33,216 nucleotides of DNA from an uncultured Methylococcaceae bacterium (GTDB lineage Bacteria; Pseudomonadota; Gammaproteobacteria; Methylococcales; Methylomonadaceae): the NCBI GenBank assembly GCA_903908165.1, contig CAIVQX010000096.1, forward strand, positions 1 to 33,216. Direction: 5' to 3'. The number at the start of each line of letters is the position of its first letter. The first letter of the stretch is position 1. Made by a program: the position numbers and the translations under genes. Below are positions 15,308-25,545 of the stretch, piece by piece. The notes beneath the pieces were generated by a model. It saw only the letters and a list, made by a program, of their open reading frames with translations. It was not told the DNA's origin and did not search any database.

Positions 15308-17031
15308 ATGGTTCAGATAACTTCACGGTTTATGCGTCTTTTACTTTTTATACGGATAAGACTTATAGAAGCAGTGGGGCCGAGCATGTCTGATGGTATT
15401 TTAATTTGGGCAGCAGTTATCGGATTTGTGGGGGGGCTTTCATCTGCAGCCTTTCGTGAAGCTAATATCGGGCTAAAATTAATCCTGACAGGGCAGTCAA
15501 GAGATATAGTCACCATCGCTGAAAGTCTTTCTCCAGAAATGCGCATAATTATCCCAACCGTAGGGGGCTTTTGTGCCGGCATAACTCTTCTTATGGGTGC
15601 AAAATTATTTCGTGGGATGCGTTCACAGGATTATTTGGAGGTGATACGATTATAGGTGATGGCATAATTTCAATTCGACCTACTGTGGCACGTCTTATTT
15701 CCTCATTGTTTTCAATAAGTTCAGGAGCATCAATTGGTCGTGAAGGGGGTATGGTGCAAATGTCTGCATTGTTCGCATCCAGCATTGGTCGGTTTTTTAA
15801 TTTTACTCGGCCAAAACTTCGATTATTGGTAGCATGTGGTGCAGCAGCAGGGCTTGCTTCTGCTTATAACGCTCCACTTGCGGGAGCGCTTTTCATTGCT
15901 GAAATTGTGCTTCAATCTCTGGCAATAGAAGTACTGGGTCCATTAATTATAGCCTCAGTAGTTGCTACTATTACAATAAGGCATTGGATTGGTATTAGCC
16001 CCATTTTTACTTTGCTCTCCTTTAAAGGCCCCATTGATATTGAGATTTTACCGATATTAGGGCTTGGGGTTTTAGCGGGATTTATATCGCCACTCTTTTT
16101 ATTTATGCTAGATTATACAAAGAGATTGTTTAATTTTTTAAACTTACCTTTGCCCTTAAGCTTAGCGTTAGGCGGTTTTTCAGTTGGAATTATCTCTCTT
16201 CATGTACCTGAAGTTTGGGGGAATGGACATGCAGTAATAGAGTCTTTATTAAATGGACATCCAGAGCAGGATTTTGTGTTTGATCTGTTCGTTTTGAAGA
16301 TATTGGCAACTTTAGCTGCAGTAGGTTCTGGGGCGGTAGGTGGGGTTTTTACGCCTACATTGGTTCTTGGAGCAACTTCTGGCTGGCTTTATGCTCATCA
16401 ATTACAAACCCTATTCACCCTAACCGATATTGATACAGTAACTTATGTTGTTTTGGGTATGGGTGCATTTCTTGCGGGAACAACACATGCACCTTTAATG
16501 GCTATTCTGATGGTTTTTGAGATGACTCTCGATGGTAATCGTCTTTTTCCACTTATTTTAGTAGCAATTTTGGCGCGTTATTTATCGGCTGTCATTCGGC
16601 CTACTTCAGTATATGGCCAAACAATAAAGAATTTTCAAGGCAGGTTGCATTATGTGATGCAAGTATCAGATATACAATCACCTGTTTCAACGGTTATTAA
16701 TATGAACGCTTCGGCCGAATTAGTCAGTCAACTATTTTGTTTATCACCTATCCAATTAATTTGGGTAACTGATGATCTTGGTTTTTATCAAGGTGCTATT
16801 TCTTTGCATGATATGAAGCCGTTTCTTGGTGATTCAGGACTTAAACATGTTAGTGCTGCTAGTGTTTTTATGGAAACTAATGTTCCCACAATTTCACCTG
16901 AAGATGCTTTGACCGATGCTTATGCTGCTTTTGCTAAGACAGATGCGGAAAGATTACCTGTAATAAATTCAGATAGACTTTTAGTTGGCGAGCTCATAAA
17001 AAATAATGTTTTATTATCGCTGGTTAAATAA
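15308..17031 (+). pseudogene. ClC-family chloride channel/antiporter with C-terminal CBS domains, frameshifted
   Basis: Two overlapping open frames together encode one ClC protein of about 574 residues. The first (15308-15655, ATG start) gives the N-terminal helices and ends RGMRSQDYLEVIRL before a TAG at 15653-15655. The second continues one base back with IGDGIISIRPTVAR and runs to 17031. Joining them by a -1 step at the stop gives a smooth family match. Downstream are ClC motifs GASIGREGGMVQ (GREGP-like) and GAVGGVFTPT (GxFxP-like), then many membrane helices, and the last 120 or so residues form a CBS pair. No obvious slippery heptamer is seen, so a sequencing error or a recent one-base deletion is more likely than programmed frameshifting. 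The rest of the gene looks undamaged. If intact it would move Cl- (or exchange Cl-/H+) across the inner membrane. Confidence 0.85.
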
Positions 17032-17048
17032 GTATATAGTGATGAATG

Positions 17049-17076
17049 ATTTTACAAAAAAAAATTTTTGTAAAAT
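17049..17076. terminator. likely bidirectional terminator between convergent genes
   Basis: ATTTTACAAAAA (17049-17060) and its exact complement at 17065-17076 flank an AAAA loop, giving a 12-bp AT-rich hairpin with a T-run in either direction. It lies between the end of the ClC gene (plus strand) and the end of the SIMPL gene (minus strand), where a shared terminator is expected. The low GC of the stem lowers confidence. Confidence 0.55.
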
Positions 17077-17149
17077 TTGTAATATTGTGAAAATCTACAA
17101 ATACTTTGGTAGATAAGTAAGCTAACTTCTTCGAATATATTTCTTGGCT

Positions 17150-17869
17150 TTAATCTGACAAATAATACTCCACTGTCGATACCACACGGATTTTTTTGAT
17201 ATGGGGATTATTTTTATCTCTGGGCGTTATATCAAATTGACCTTGAGATGCTTGTTTTATTTTACCTAATTTACTGTTGGAGTCTTGGGCAAATTTTAAT
17301 GCTACTTCCCTTGCTTTAGTGGTCGCTTCTTGGATCATTTCGGGTTTTATCTTGTTTAAACCGCTAAAAATGTACTCATTCTGATTTTGATAATCGCTGC
17401 TGGTAAAAGCAATCCCTTGTTTACCAAGCTCTGCGAGTTCGCTCATGGTTTGTCGAGCCAAATTAACTTTAGACGTGTATACGGTGATGTTTTCAATGGC
17501 AGTATAACGAAATTCGGGTTTACTTGTGTCACTATATTGTTGTGCGAATTTATCGGTAATGGAAGGCGTAGTTGCCGTTACTTCGGTAGTGGTGATTCCT
17601 TTTGAAACGAGAAAGCTCTTTATTTTCTGAGTGTTGCTGTCAATAGAACTGTAGAGAGCATTAAGGTCATTACCTGCCTCAGTAAAAACAATGGGCCAAA
17701 TAACAACATCGGCTGGAAGTTCACGTTCCGATAACCCTTTTACCGTGACACTCCGATCATATTCTTTGAAGTCGATAACAGCTTTAGAAAGAAGATAGCC
17801 TAGTGAGCTTAATCCCAGAAATAACCATGCCCCTAATAAAAAAGTACTGAGTATATTTTCTAGTTTCAT
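17150..17869 (-). CDS. SIMPL-domain (DUF541) membrane-anchored periplasmic protein
   Basis: The 239-residue product starts with a single hydrophobic segment (about residues 8-30, STFLLGAWLFLGLSSLGYLLS) acting as signal anchor or uncleaved signal. The rest matches the SIMPL family: SVTVKGLSERELPADVVIW at the domain start, a helix with repeated Ser/Asn (ALYSSIDSNTQKIKSFLVSKG), a strand-rich middle (YTAIENITVYTSK) and the C-terminal helix KAREVALKFAQDSNSKLG. Family members are periplasmic or envelope proteins of poorly known function. The ATG start fits the anchor. It is convergent with the ClC gene and followed by no partner. The upstream gap of 220 bases holds nothing I recognise. Confidence 0.85.
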   Translation of the reverse strand: MKLENILSTFLLGAWLFLGLSSLGYLLSKAVIDFKEYDRSVTVKGLSERELPADVVIWPIVFTEAGNDLNALYSSIDSNTQKIKSFLVSKGITTTEVTATTPSITDKFAQQYSDTSKPEFRYTAIENITVYTSKVNLARQTMSELAELGKQGIAFTSSDYQNQNEYIFSGLNKIKPEMIQEATTKAREVALKFAQDSNSKLGKIKQASQGQFDITPRDKNNPHIKKIRVVSTVEYYLSD

Positions 17870-18089
17870 TTTGTTTCCTTCTAAGAAAAGTGAAAAAAAT
17901 CAGGTTTATTGGGTCAATTTTTAACAAGACTGAGATGAGTTCATTGATCAATAATAGTTCATTTACTCGCGATATTGAATTTACCAATTCTAATGCGGCT
18001 TAGCTTTAGATTATTAACTAATGTTTTCTTCTAATATTGCCTATTAGTGTGCTTTTGTCTGAAGTGGTTAAGACATGGAAGCCCTTGTG

Positions 18090-19253
18090 TTAATAAAATA
18101 ATTGTTTATCGATTATTGTCCAATTGAAAGCGACACCGATAATCAAAAGTAGCGTTAGTCCAATTTGAAAATTCCTGTTAATTCGGTCGATGCGTATGAT
18201 AGTAACAAGTTTTTCTGCTTCTGTGGCTTCGGCATGGTATTCGTTTCCCCCCCAGAGGAAAAGGCCAAAAAGAACAAGGTTAATTAAGTAACAAATATTG
18301 TAAACGCTATCAAGAAAAGTAATGTAGTGTAACTCTGGTAGTTTTTCCAGATAGCTTTGTTGAAGGAAAATAAGTGATAAAAGAACAGTTGGTGGAATAC
18401 CGACTCGTATATCCCAGCCCGATGAGGATATAGATGCTGTAAAGAGTGTTAGAGTCATAATAGTAACTAACGGAACAATAAGCTTTAAAAAGGCTCCATT
18501 AAGGTATTTTTGGTGATTTATTTCTAATTTTACAAATGGTATTTTTGTTGAATGGGTGTTTGACAATGAGTTGCCCATATTAGTTATATATTCATGGGAT
18601 CCACCTTTAATATCGAATCCTTTTGTCCTATAACCGCTAATCTCACTATGCACATTGATTCCTGAGTTCTTTTGATCAATGATAAGGCCAACGGGTTCAC
18701 CTTTGGCGGTAACATTTTCACCGCCTAGTTCGAGGATAACTGGCAGATTTATTTTTTCAAAGGGGTACCGGCGAAAATCTGGATTGCTTGCGAAAAAGTG
18801 TCCAGAGAATCTGTATTTTTGATAAAGCATCCCCTCCCCAACTTTTAACGGTTCTTTATTTATGGGTCTTAGAATAAAATCCCAGTCATCAATTTTATTA
18901 ACAAAGTTTAGAAGTATTTCGGGTGACTTTTTTTGCATATCCATGATACTTTTTAAAGAAGTTGGCCATTTAATCCATACCCAGCCGTTGACACCATAAT
19001 TTTTATTTAAGGGATCAAAGTTAGTAATGTTTTTTATGTAAAGCCCTAATTCAACTGAATTTAGTGGGTCAGCATTAGGATTATATGGGATAACCTGTTC
19101 TTTTAATGAGTCAATTGGTAGATTATGGTTGTTATAAATCCGAAATGAAATTGCACAGATTACCCAGATTGTTATAGTAACGACATATACAATGAGTAAG
19201 GTGCGATGTTTTGATGGTCTTGAGTTAACGGGGTTTGTATTGTTATTTTGCAT
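18090..19253 (-). CDS. putative pentameric ligand-gated ion channel (Cys-loop-like) subunit
   Basis: The 387-residue product has the layout of a prokaryotic pentameric ligand-gated channel. A strand-rich extracytoplasmic domain (about 60-250) includes VELGLYIKNITNFDPLNKNY, VNGWVWIKWP and the YPFEKINLPVILEL stretch. Four membrane helices follow: M1 about 254-275 with a conserved-type proline (KLIVPLVTIMTLTLF), M2 about 281-299 (VGIPPTVLLSLIFLQ), M3 about 310-333 after LP (YITFLDSVYNICYLINLVLF) and M4 about 362-379. The Cys-loop cysteines are absent, as in other bacterial members. An extra N-terminal helix (residues 18-37, IVYVVTITIWVICAISF) looks like a signal anchor, not a cleaved signal, which is unusual. 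Ligand and ion are unknown; the short acidic/basic M3-M4 loop is typical of bacteria. The family call rests on pattern recognition. Confidence 0.65.
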   Translation of the reverse strand: MQNNNTNPVNSRPSKHRTLLIVYVVTITIWVICAISFRIYNNHNLPIDSLKEQVIPYNPNADPLNSVELGLYIKNITNFDPLNKNYGVNGWVWIKWPTSLKSIMDMQKKSPEILLNFVNKIDDWDFILRPINKEPLKVGEGMLYQKYRFSGHFFASNPDFRRYPFEKINLPVILELGGENVTAKGEPVGLIIDQKNSGINVHSEISGYRTKGFDIKGGSHEYITNMGNSLSNTHSTKIPFVKLEINHQKYLNGAFLKLIVPLVTIMTLTLFTASISSSGWDIRVGIPPTVLLSLIFLQQSYLEKLPELHYITFLDSVYNICYLINLVLFGLFLWGGNEYHAEATEAEKLVTIIRIDRINRNFQIGLTLLLIIGVAFNWTIIDKQLFY

Positions 19254-19488
19254 ATTATCAAAGTTCCCGAAACAAACTAAAGGTATTAGTTTTATGCCTT
19301 ATTGACTATAGATATTAAATCAAGGAATTTAATAGCAGCAAAAAAATTCTAGTTTTGATGCGATATAAAAAAATTTCAATCATTATCAAGCTTGTTTAAA
19401 ATAACATTTATTTAGAGAAGTAATTCTTTTCTATTTATATAAAATAAATTAATCTTTATTAAGTTGTCTTGCCACAAGAGCCTTAATC

Positions 19489-19519
19489 AAAAAAGCCCAT
19501 CATAAGGATGGGCTTTTTT
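19489..19519 (-). terminator. intrinsic terminator of the ilv operon
   Basis: AAAAAAGCCCATC (19489-19501) and GATGGGCTTTTTT (19507-19519) form a perfect 13-bp stem with a five-base loop (ATAAG). The GC-rich core and a T-run in either direction make a canonical Rho-independent terminator, 23 bases beyond the ilvC stop on the minus strand. It would also work for plus-strand transcription. Confidence 0.92.
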
Positions 19520-19542
19520 GTTGCTATAACGGACTCTTAGCT

Positions 19543-20580
<1,038 letters not shown>

Positions 20581-20632
20581 TTAAAATTTAGTGAACAAAA
20601 TATTAAGGTGTTTTTTATACTTTATAGCTTCT

Positions 20633-21124
20633 TTATAAATGCAATCCTTTTTCGCCTCTAGAAATGCCTGTCGCGCCTGAGCGAACTGCTTCAATAATAG
20701 AGTCTGGATCGATCGCAGCTATAAAAGCATCGAGTTTTTCTGAAGGACCGGTCATCTCAATAATATAGGTGCTAGGTGTGACATCGATAATCTTTCCACG
20801 AAATATATTCGCCATACTTCTAATTTCATCACGATTTTCAATGGTTGTTTTTATTTTAACCATCATAAGTTCGCGCTCAATATGAAAAGATTCAGCAAGG
20901 TCGACCAGTTTAACAACGTCAATTAATTTATTTAGTTGTTTGGTGATTTGTTCGATAATTTCTTCGCTACCACTGGTAACTAATGTCATTCTTGAAAGGC
21001 TGGGATCTTCAGTTGGTGCTACAGTGAGCGACTCAATGTTATAGCCACGTGCTGAAAACAAACCCGCTACGCGTGATAAAGCGCCTGATTCATTTTCCAT
21101 CAGAATAGAAATAATGTGCTTCAT
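20633..21124 (-). CDS. ilvH: acetolactate synthase, small regulatory subunit
   Basis: The 163-residue subunit binds the large subunit and gives it feedback inhibition by valine. The N-terminal ACT domain is clear: HIISILMENESGALSRVAGLFSARGY then NIESLTVAPTED, with the conserved Asn-Glu-Gly positions that shape the amino-acid site. The C-terminal half (MVKIKTTIENRDEIRSMANIFRGKIIDV, then EMTGPSEKLDAFI) is the second domain typical of full-length IlvH. Its ATG abuts the stop codon of ilvI with no gap, which implies translational coupling and balanced subunit amounts. Length equals that of the Escherichia coli IlvH type. Confidence 0.96.
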   Translation of the reverse strand: MKHIISILMENESGALSRVAGLFSARGYNIESLTVAPTEDPSLSRMTLVTSGSEEIIEQITKQLNKLIDVVKLVDLAESFHIERELMMVKIKTTIENRDEIRSMANIFRGKIIDVTPSTYIIEMTGPSEKLDAFIAAIDPDSIIEAVRSGATGISRGEKGLHL

Positions 21125-22861
21125 TTAAGCCAGCTCCCTGTCTGTTGAAGTGCCTGTAGCGACCCTTAATTTCATTTCATGGTGACCTTTACCCGCCTCA
21201 ATCATTGGGTAAACATTTTCAGTTTGATCAGTCATAATGTCTAAAAAAACTGTGCGATCTGTCATTGCAAACGCTGCTTCCAAAGCAGGCCTAACTTCTT
21301 CTGGTTTGCTTATCCGCATGCCGACATGACCATAGGCTTCTGCTAGTTGGACAAATTCAGGGATAGTATCCATATACGAATGTGAATATCTGCTTTGGTA
21401 AGAAAATTCCTGCCATTGTCTAACCATGCCCATATAGCGATTATTCAAATTAATGATCTTAATCGGAGTATTGTATTGCAAGGCAGTTGATAGTTCCTGG
21501 ATACACATTTGTATGCTGGCATCACCCGTTACACAGGCAACCTCCGATTCCGGAAAGGCTAATTTAACCCCAATGGCTGCTGGTAAACCAAAGCCCATGG
21601 TGCCTAGTCCCCCAGAATTTATCCAATGACGTGGCTTGTCAAAAGGATAGTATTGCGCTACCCACATCTGATGTTGGCCAACATCGGAAGTTACATAGGC
21701 ATCGCCTTTAGTTACTTCATGCAGTTGTTCAATGACATATTGCGGCTTAATTAAAGGACTTGTTCGATCAAAATCCAGGCAGTTGAGTGCTTGCCAATGT
21801 CTAATTTGATTCCACCATTGTTCCAATGCTTTTTTATCTGGCTTTTTTTGACTTTCTTTGATCAGTTCAAGCATTTGTTTTAACACTGGCTTAACATCGC
21901 CAACAATAGGAATATCCACCTTAACTGTTTTGGAAATGGAGGCTGGGTCAACATCAATATGAATTATTTTTGCATAAGGGCAAAATAAATCGAGTTTACC
22001 CGTAACTCGGTCGTCGAAACGTGCTCCGATGGCAATAATAACGTCGCTATCATGCATCGCCATATTGGCTTCATAAGTGCCATGCATCCCTAGCATACCT
22101 ACAAATTGTTTTTCAGTTGCAGGATAGGCTCCCAAACCCATTAGGGTGTTAGTGATTGGGTAGCCTAGTGTCTTTGTAAATTCGATTAATTCATTACTGG
22201 CTTCACCTAAAACCACGCCACCGCCAGAGTAAATGATTGGCTTTTGTGCGCTTAATAATAACTCAACAGCTTTTTTAATTTGTCCTTTATGACCTGTAAC
22301 CACAGGGTTATAAGACCGAATGGAAACTTTTTTAGGGTATTTATAGGGCACTTTTATGTTGGGTGCAGTTATATCTTTAGGCACATCAATTACAACGGGA
22401 CCAGGACGACCGGTTGTGGCAACATAAAATGCCTTTTTAATGGTTTCTGCTAATTTGGTCACATCTTTAACCAAAAAATTATGCTTAACACAAGGTCGCG
22501 TAATGCCAATCATATCAACTTCTTGAAAGGCATCACTACCAATTACTGGTAAAGATACTTGGCCTGAAATGATGACCATAGGTATTGAGTCCATATATGC
22601 AGTCGCGATACCGGTCACTGCATTGGTGGCACCAGGGCCTGAAGTAACTAATACCACACCCGGTTTTCCGGTAGCTCGTGCATAACCATCAGCCGCATGT
22701 GTTGCACCCTGTTCATGACGAACCAGTATGTGTTTAAGTTCATCTTGTTGGAATAGGGCATCATATAAATGCAATACTGCTCCGCCAGGATAGCCAAAAA
22801 TATATTCTACGCCCTCGTCTATAAGACTTTGAACTAGGATTTGTGCTCCGCTTAGCTCCAC
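21125..22861 (-). CDS. ilvI: acetolactate synthase, large catalytic subunit
   Basis: The 578-residue ThDP-dependent enzyme condenses pyruvate with pyruvate or 2-oxobutyrate, the first committed step to branched-chain amino acids. The catalytic glutamate lies in [19 protein letters not shown] near the N-terminus. The ThDP/Mg2+ motif begins [12 protein letters not shown] and ends with [12 protein letters not shown] in the C-terminal third. [19 protein letters not shown] and the central FAD-type domain ([17 protein letters not shown] nearby) also match. It starts with GTG at 22861, preceded by a good AGGT ribosome site. About 275 bases upstream have no gene; I found no leader peptide rich in branched-chain codons there, so attenuation of the E. 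coli type is not supported. Confidence 0.97.
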   Translation of the reverse strand: MELSGAQILVQSLIDEGVEYIFGYPGGAVLHLYDALFQQDELKHILVRHEQGATHAADGYARATGKPGVVLVTSGPGATNAVTGIATAYMDSIPMVIISGQVSLPVIGSDAFQEVDMIGITRPCVKHNFLVKDVTKLAETIKKAFYVATTGRPGPVVIDVPKDITAPNIKVPYKYPKKVSIRSYNPVVTGHKGQIKKAVELLLSAQKPIIYSGGGVVLGEASNELIEFTKTLGYPITNTLMGLGAYPATEKQFVGMLGMHGTYEANMAMHDSDVIIAIGARFDDRVTGKLDLFCPYAKIIHIDVDPASISKTVKVDIPIVGDVKPVLKQMLELIKESQKKPDKKALEQWWNQIRHWQALNCLDFDRTSPLIKPQYVIEQLHEVTKGDAYVTSDVGQHQMWVAQYYPFDKPRHWINSGGLGTMGFGLPAAIGVKLAFPESEVACVTGDASIQMCIQELSTALQYNTPIKIINLNNRYMGMVRQWQEFSYQSRYSHSYMDTIPEFVQLAEAYGHVGMRISKPEEVRPALEAAFAMTDRTVFLDIMTDQTENVYPMIEAGKGHHEMKLRVATGTSTDRELA

Positions 22862-23137
22862 GCTAATACCTCAGTAAACATGATTATTTTTAATTTAAGT
22901 CGCTTATAAAATTTTTTTTTAATCCAGAATAGATGAATTAAAAAACAAACTAGAAGACATTGTTAAGATGATTAACTTTTTTCAGACAGTTTAATATTCG
23001 ACATTTTACTAGGTTATTAAACAAATTGTAATTATCTCTCTTATACTTTTTGATTTTTAAGGAAATGACTGATACTTCTCCCCATCAAATTAAGGTAAAA
23101 AAACAGCTTGCATTATGTAACACAGTCTTTTGTTGGG

Positions 23138-23560
23138 TTAATCATCATTCATCGTGAGTGGCATTTCCAGTGAGGTGTTCTCATGAATTTTGAAGCCACG
23201 CATTTCAAGAATGCCTTTGGTATTAAGAGAAATTATTAAGTGGAGGGCGTCAGGATAGGAGGTTAAATTTATATCTTCGGCAGAGGGTAATGCTGGAGCT
23301 GTCGGGTGAGAGTGATAAATGGCGAAGAAATGTTCACCTAAGTCTCTCATTGATTTCATGGCTGAAATCTGTTGACTGCTATCAAGAAGAAAATTGCTCT
23401 CAGGGAATTTTGCGACGTTTTTTATTGGGTAGCAATGAGTTGGAAAACCATTTTTACTGCCAATAAGTCCGCATATTTCAATATTTGGCGAAATTTGTGC
23501 AAGATGGAGTAATTGGTTGGTTATTTTACGAGGAATTTTTATAGGCGCTTTGGTTATCAT
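23138..23560 (-). CDS. JAMM/MPN-domain (Mov34/PAD-1 family) metallopeptidase-like protein
   Basis: The 140-residue product carries a complete JAMM zinc-peptidase signature: Glu28 (IEICGLIG), His83 and His85 in YHSHP, and Ser93 and Asp96 in LPSAED. In eukaryotes such proteins cleave ubiquitin isopeptide bonds; bacterial ones act on small ubiquitin-fold sulfur carriers or have unknown targets. All ligand residues are present, so it is probably active. No ThiS/MoaD-like carrier or E1-like partner is adjacent. It is downstream of prmC on the same strand with a 33-base gap, so it may be the last gene of the hemA-prfA-prmC operon. The ATG start leaves a short basic N-terminus before the first helix. 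Confidence 0.85.
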   Translation of the reverse strand: MITKAPIKIPRKITNQLLHLAQISPNIEICGLIGSKNGFPTHCYPIKNVAKFPESNFLLDSSQQISAMKSMRDLGEHFFAIYHSHPTAPALPSAEDINLTSYPDALHLIISLNTKGILEMRGFKIHENTSLEMPLTMNDD

Positions 23561-23593
23561 GCTTAATTTAAAGGGATAGTTATTGACTAGAGG

Positions 23594-24454
23594 TTAATAA
23601 ACGGTCGGTTGTGGTTTGTTCCATTGTCCGTAAGTTACTCTAGGTTGTCCTGATAGGTCTGTGGTTGTTTTAACAAGGTCATATTCAAAGGTATTAAAAA
23701 TAGCTTGAACAGCTTGTTGTTGATCATAACCATGCTCAATTAACAAATGGCCTCCAGGCTCCAGAAAATTACGGGCGTTTTCACTTATGATTTTAATATC
23801 TTTAAGTCCGAGTTTTCCAGAACATAAGGCTGATCGTGGTTCAAAACGAATATCACCTTCAGTTAAATGTACATCATCTTCGGCTATATAGGGTGGGTTG
23901 CTTACTATTATATTGAACTTGGTAGAGGACACATTTGATAGCCAGTTGCTTTGAGAGAACTTGATATTATTAATGTTGTGTTTGTTGGCATTAAGTTGAG
24001 CAATTCCAAGTGCTGCCAAACAAAAATCGGTGGCGCTGACATCAGCATTTGGTCGTTCAGCGGCTAATGTGATGGCTATATTCCCAGAACCTGTGCCGAG
24101 ATCAAGTATTTTTATCGGTTTATTGTGGGGTATCAACTTTAAGCTAAGTTCGATAATGAGCTCAGTGTCGGGGCGAGGAATTAAAACGTCTGGGCTGACG
24201 TGAAAATTTCGCGACCAAAACTCTCTATTGCCGGTGATATAGGCAATAGGTGTTCCCTTTTGTCGATCATTTATTAGTGACCAAAATTGGGTTGTCTGTT
24301 TTGGTTGAAGTTCAAAATCTGGCCAGGTACGAAGGTATGATCTTTCTTTTTTTAGTGTCTGGCACAATAATATCTCCGCATCTAGGGTCGCTGAATCTGA
24401 ATTGATGGCAAGTATTTTTGTCGCTTCATCCAATAAGGATTTAATACTTGGCAT
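23594..24454 (-). CDS. prmC: peptide chain release factor N5-glutamine methyltransferase
   Basis: PrmC methylates the glutamine of the GGQ motif in release factors RF1 and RF2, raising termination efficiency. The 286-residue product has an N-terminal helical domain (MPSIKSLLDEATKIL onward) that recognises the factor, then a SAM-binding fold with ILDLGTGSGNIAITLA and the glutamine-binding catalytic motif NPPY (Asn186-Tyr189). It starts five bases after the stop of prfA, the gene for its own substrate, an arrangement conserved in gammaproteobacteria. The gene was formerly called hemK because of its position near hemA. Confidence 0.97.
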   Translation of the reverse strand: MPSIKSLLDEATKILAINSDSATLDAEILLCQTLKKERSYLRTWPDFELQPKQTTQFWSLINDRQKGTPIAYITGNREFWSRNFHVSPDVLIPRPDTELIIELSLKLIPHNKPIKILDLGTGSGNIAITLAAERPNADVSATDFCLAALGIAQLNANKHNINNIKFSQSNWLSNVSSTKFNIIVSNPPYIAEDDVHLTEGDIRFEPRSALCSGKLGLKDIKIISENARNFLEPGGHLLIEHGYDQQQAVQAIFNTFEYDLVKTTTDLSGQPRVTYGQWNKPQPTVY

Positions 24455-24459
24455 TAAAT

Positions 24460-25545
24460 TTAATCTTCACCTAGTTGAGTGAGAAGTTCTGCCTGATGTT
24501 CGCGAATAAGTGGTTGAATAACTTGTTCTAGGCCGCCTTGCATGATGTCATCCAGTTTATACAAGGTTAAATTAATGCGGTGATCCGTTAAGCGACCTTG
24601 GGGATAATTGTAGGTTCGGATACGCTCAGAGCGATCACCGCTACCAACCTGAAGCTTTCGGGTCGCTGATTGCTCAGCATGTTGTTTTTCTTGTTCCACG
24701 GATAATAATCGTGAGGCCAGTAAAGACATAGCTCTCGCTCTGTTTTTGTGTTGTGAGCGCTCGTCCTGGCATTCAACGACCGTGCCTGTGGGAATGTGTG
24801 TAATACGTATGGCTGACTCGGTTTTATTAATATGTTGGCCACCAGCCCCTGATGCTCTGAAGGTGTCGACTTTGAGGTCGGATGGATTGATGTCAATGGC
24901 ATCCACTTCCTCGACTTCTGGCATGATGGCCACGGTGCAGGCTGATGTGTGGATTCTTCCTTGTGATTCTGTTTCAGGTACGCGCTGTACTCGGTGGGCT
25001 CCAGATTCAAATTTTAATTGGGAATAAACGTCCCGACCGGTAATTCGCAAAATTACTTCTTTATAGCCGCCATGATCTCCTTGGTTTTCGCTAATAATTT
25101 CTATTTGCCAGCCTTTTCTTTCTGCGTAACGTTGATACATACGGGAAAGATCGCCGGAAAAAATAGCGGCTTCATCACCACCTGTTCCGGCTCGCACTTC
25201 TAGGAAAATATTACGGTTGTCGTTGGGGTCTTTGGGGAGTAATAATATCTGTAATTCATGATCTAGAGACTCTATCAGCTTTTCGGCTTCGTTAACTTCT
25301 TCTTTAGCCATTTCCCTGAGTTCTGGGTCAGTGTCAGTAGCCATTTCTTTAGCTGAGGCAAGCATTTCTAATGCTTGTTCGAATCTTTTGTAACAATCGA
25401 CCAAAGGTGCGATTTGAGCATATTCTTGGCTTAGCGTGCGAAATTTATTTTGATTGCCCTGAACTTCAGGTTCTGAAAGTAAGGCGGCGATTTCGTCATA
25501 ACGCTCACATAGGTTTTCTAATTTAAGTTGGATGGATTGTTTCAT
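24460..25545 (-). CDS. prfA: peptide chain release factor 1
   Basis: RF1 recognises UAA and UAG stop codons and triggers peptide release. The 361-residue product has an N-terminal helical domain, the acidic [15 protein letters not shown] segment, and the GGQ catalytic tripeptide at Gly235-Gln237 inside [15 protein letters not shown], followed by [14 protein letters not shown]. Length is standard. The start ATG overlaps the stop of hemA by four bases (ATGA), indicating translational coupling. The glutamine of GGQ would be modified by the next gene product, PrmC. Confidence 0.98.
   Translation of the reverse strand: MKQSIQLKLENLCERYDEIAALLSEPEVQGNQNKFRTLSQEYAQIAPLVDCYKRFEQALEMLASAKEMATDTDPELREMAKEEVNEAEKLIESLDHELQILLLPKDPNDNRNIFLEVRAGTGGDEAAIFSGDLSRMYQRYAERKGWQIEIISENQGDHGGYKEVILRITGRDVYSQLKFESGAHRVQRVPETESQGRIHTSACTVAIMPEVEEVDAIDINPSDLKVDTFRASGAGGQHINKTESAIRITHIPTGTVVECQDERSQHKNRARAMSLLASRLLSVEQEKQHAEQSATRKLQVGSGDRSERIRTYNYPQGRLTDHRINLTLYKLDDIMQGGLEQVIQPLIREHQAELLTQLGED

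Noticed and set aside
15571-15655. Programmed -1 frameshifting in the ClC gene
   Set aside because: No X XXY YYZ slippery heptamer or strong downstream structure is visible at the junction, and ClC genes are not known to use it.
22862-23137. Branched-chain leader peptide and attenuator upstream of ilvI
   Set aside because: Short frames on the minus strand here (for example MSNIKLSEKS) lack runs of Leu, Val or Ile codons, and no terminator hairpin is seen.
24588-25010. 140-codon minus-strand frame inside prfA
   Set aside because: It is an alternate frame of release factor 1 with low-complexity composition; the RF1 frame is certain.
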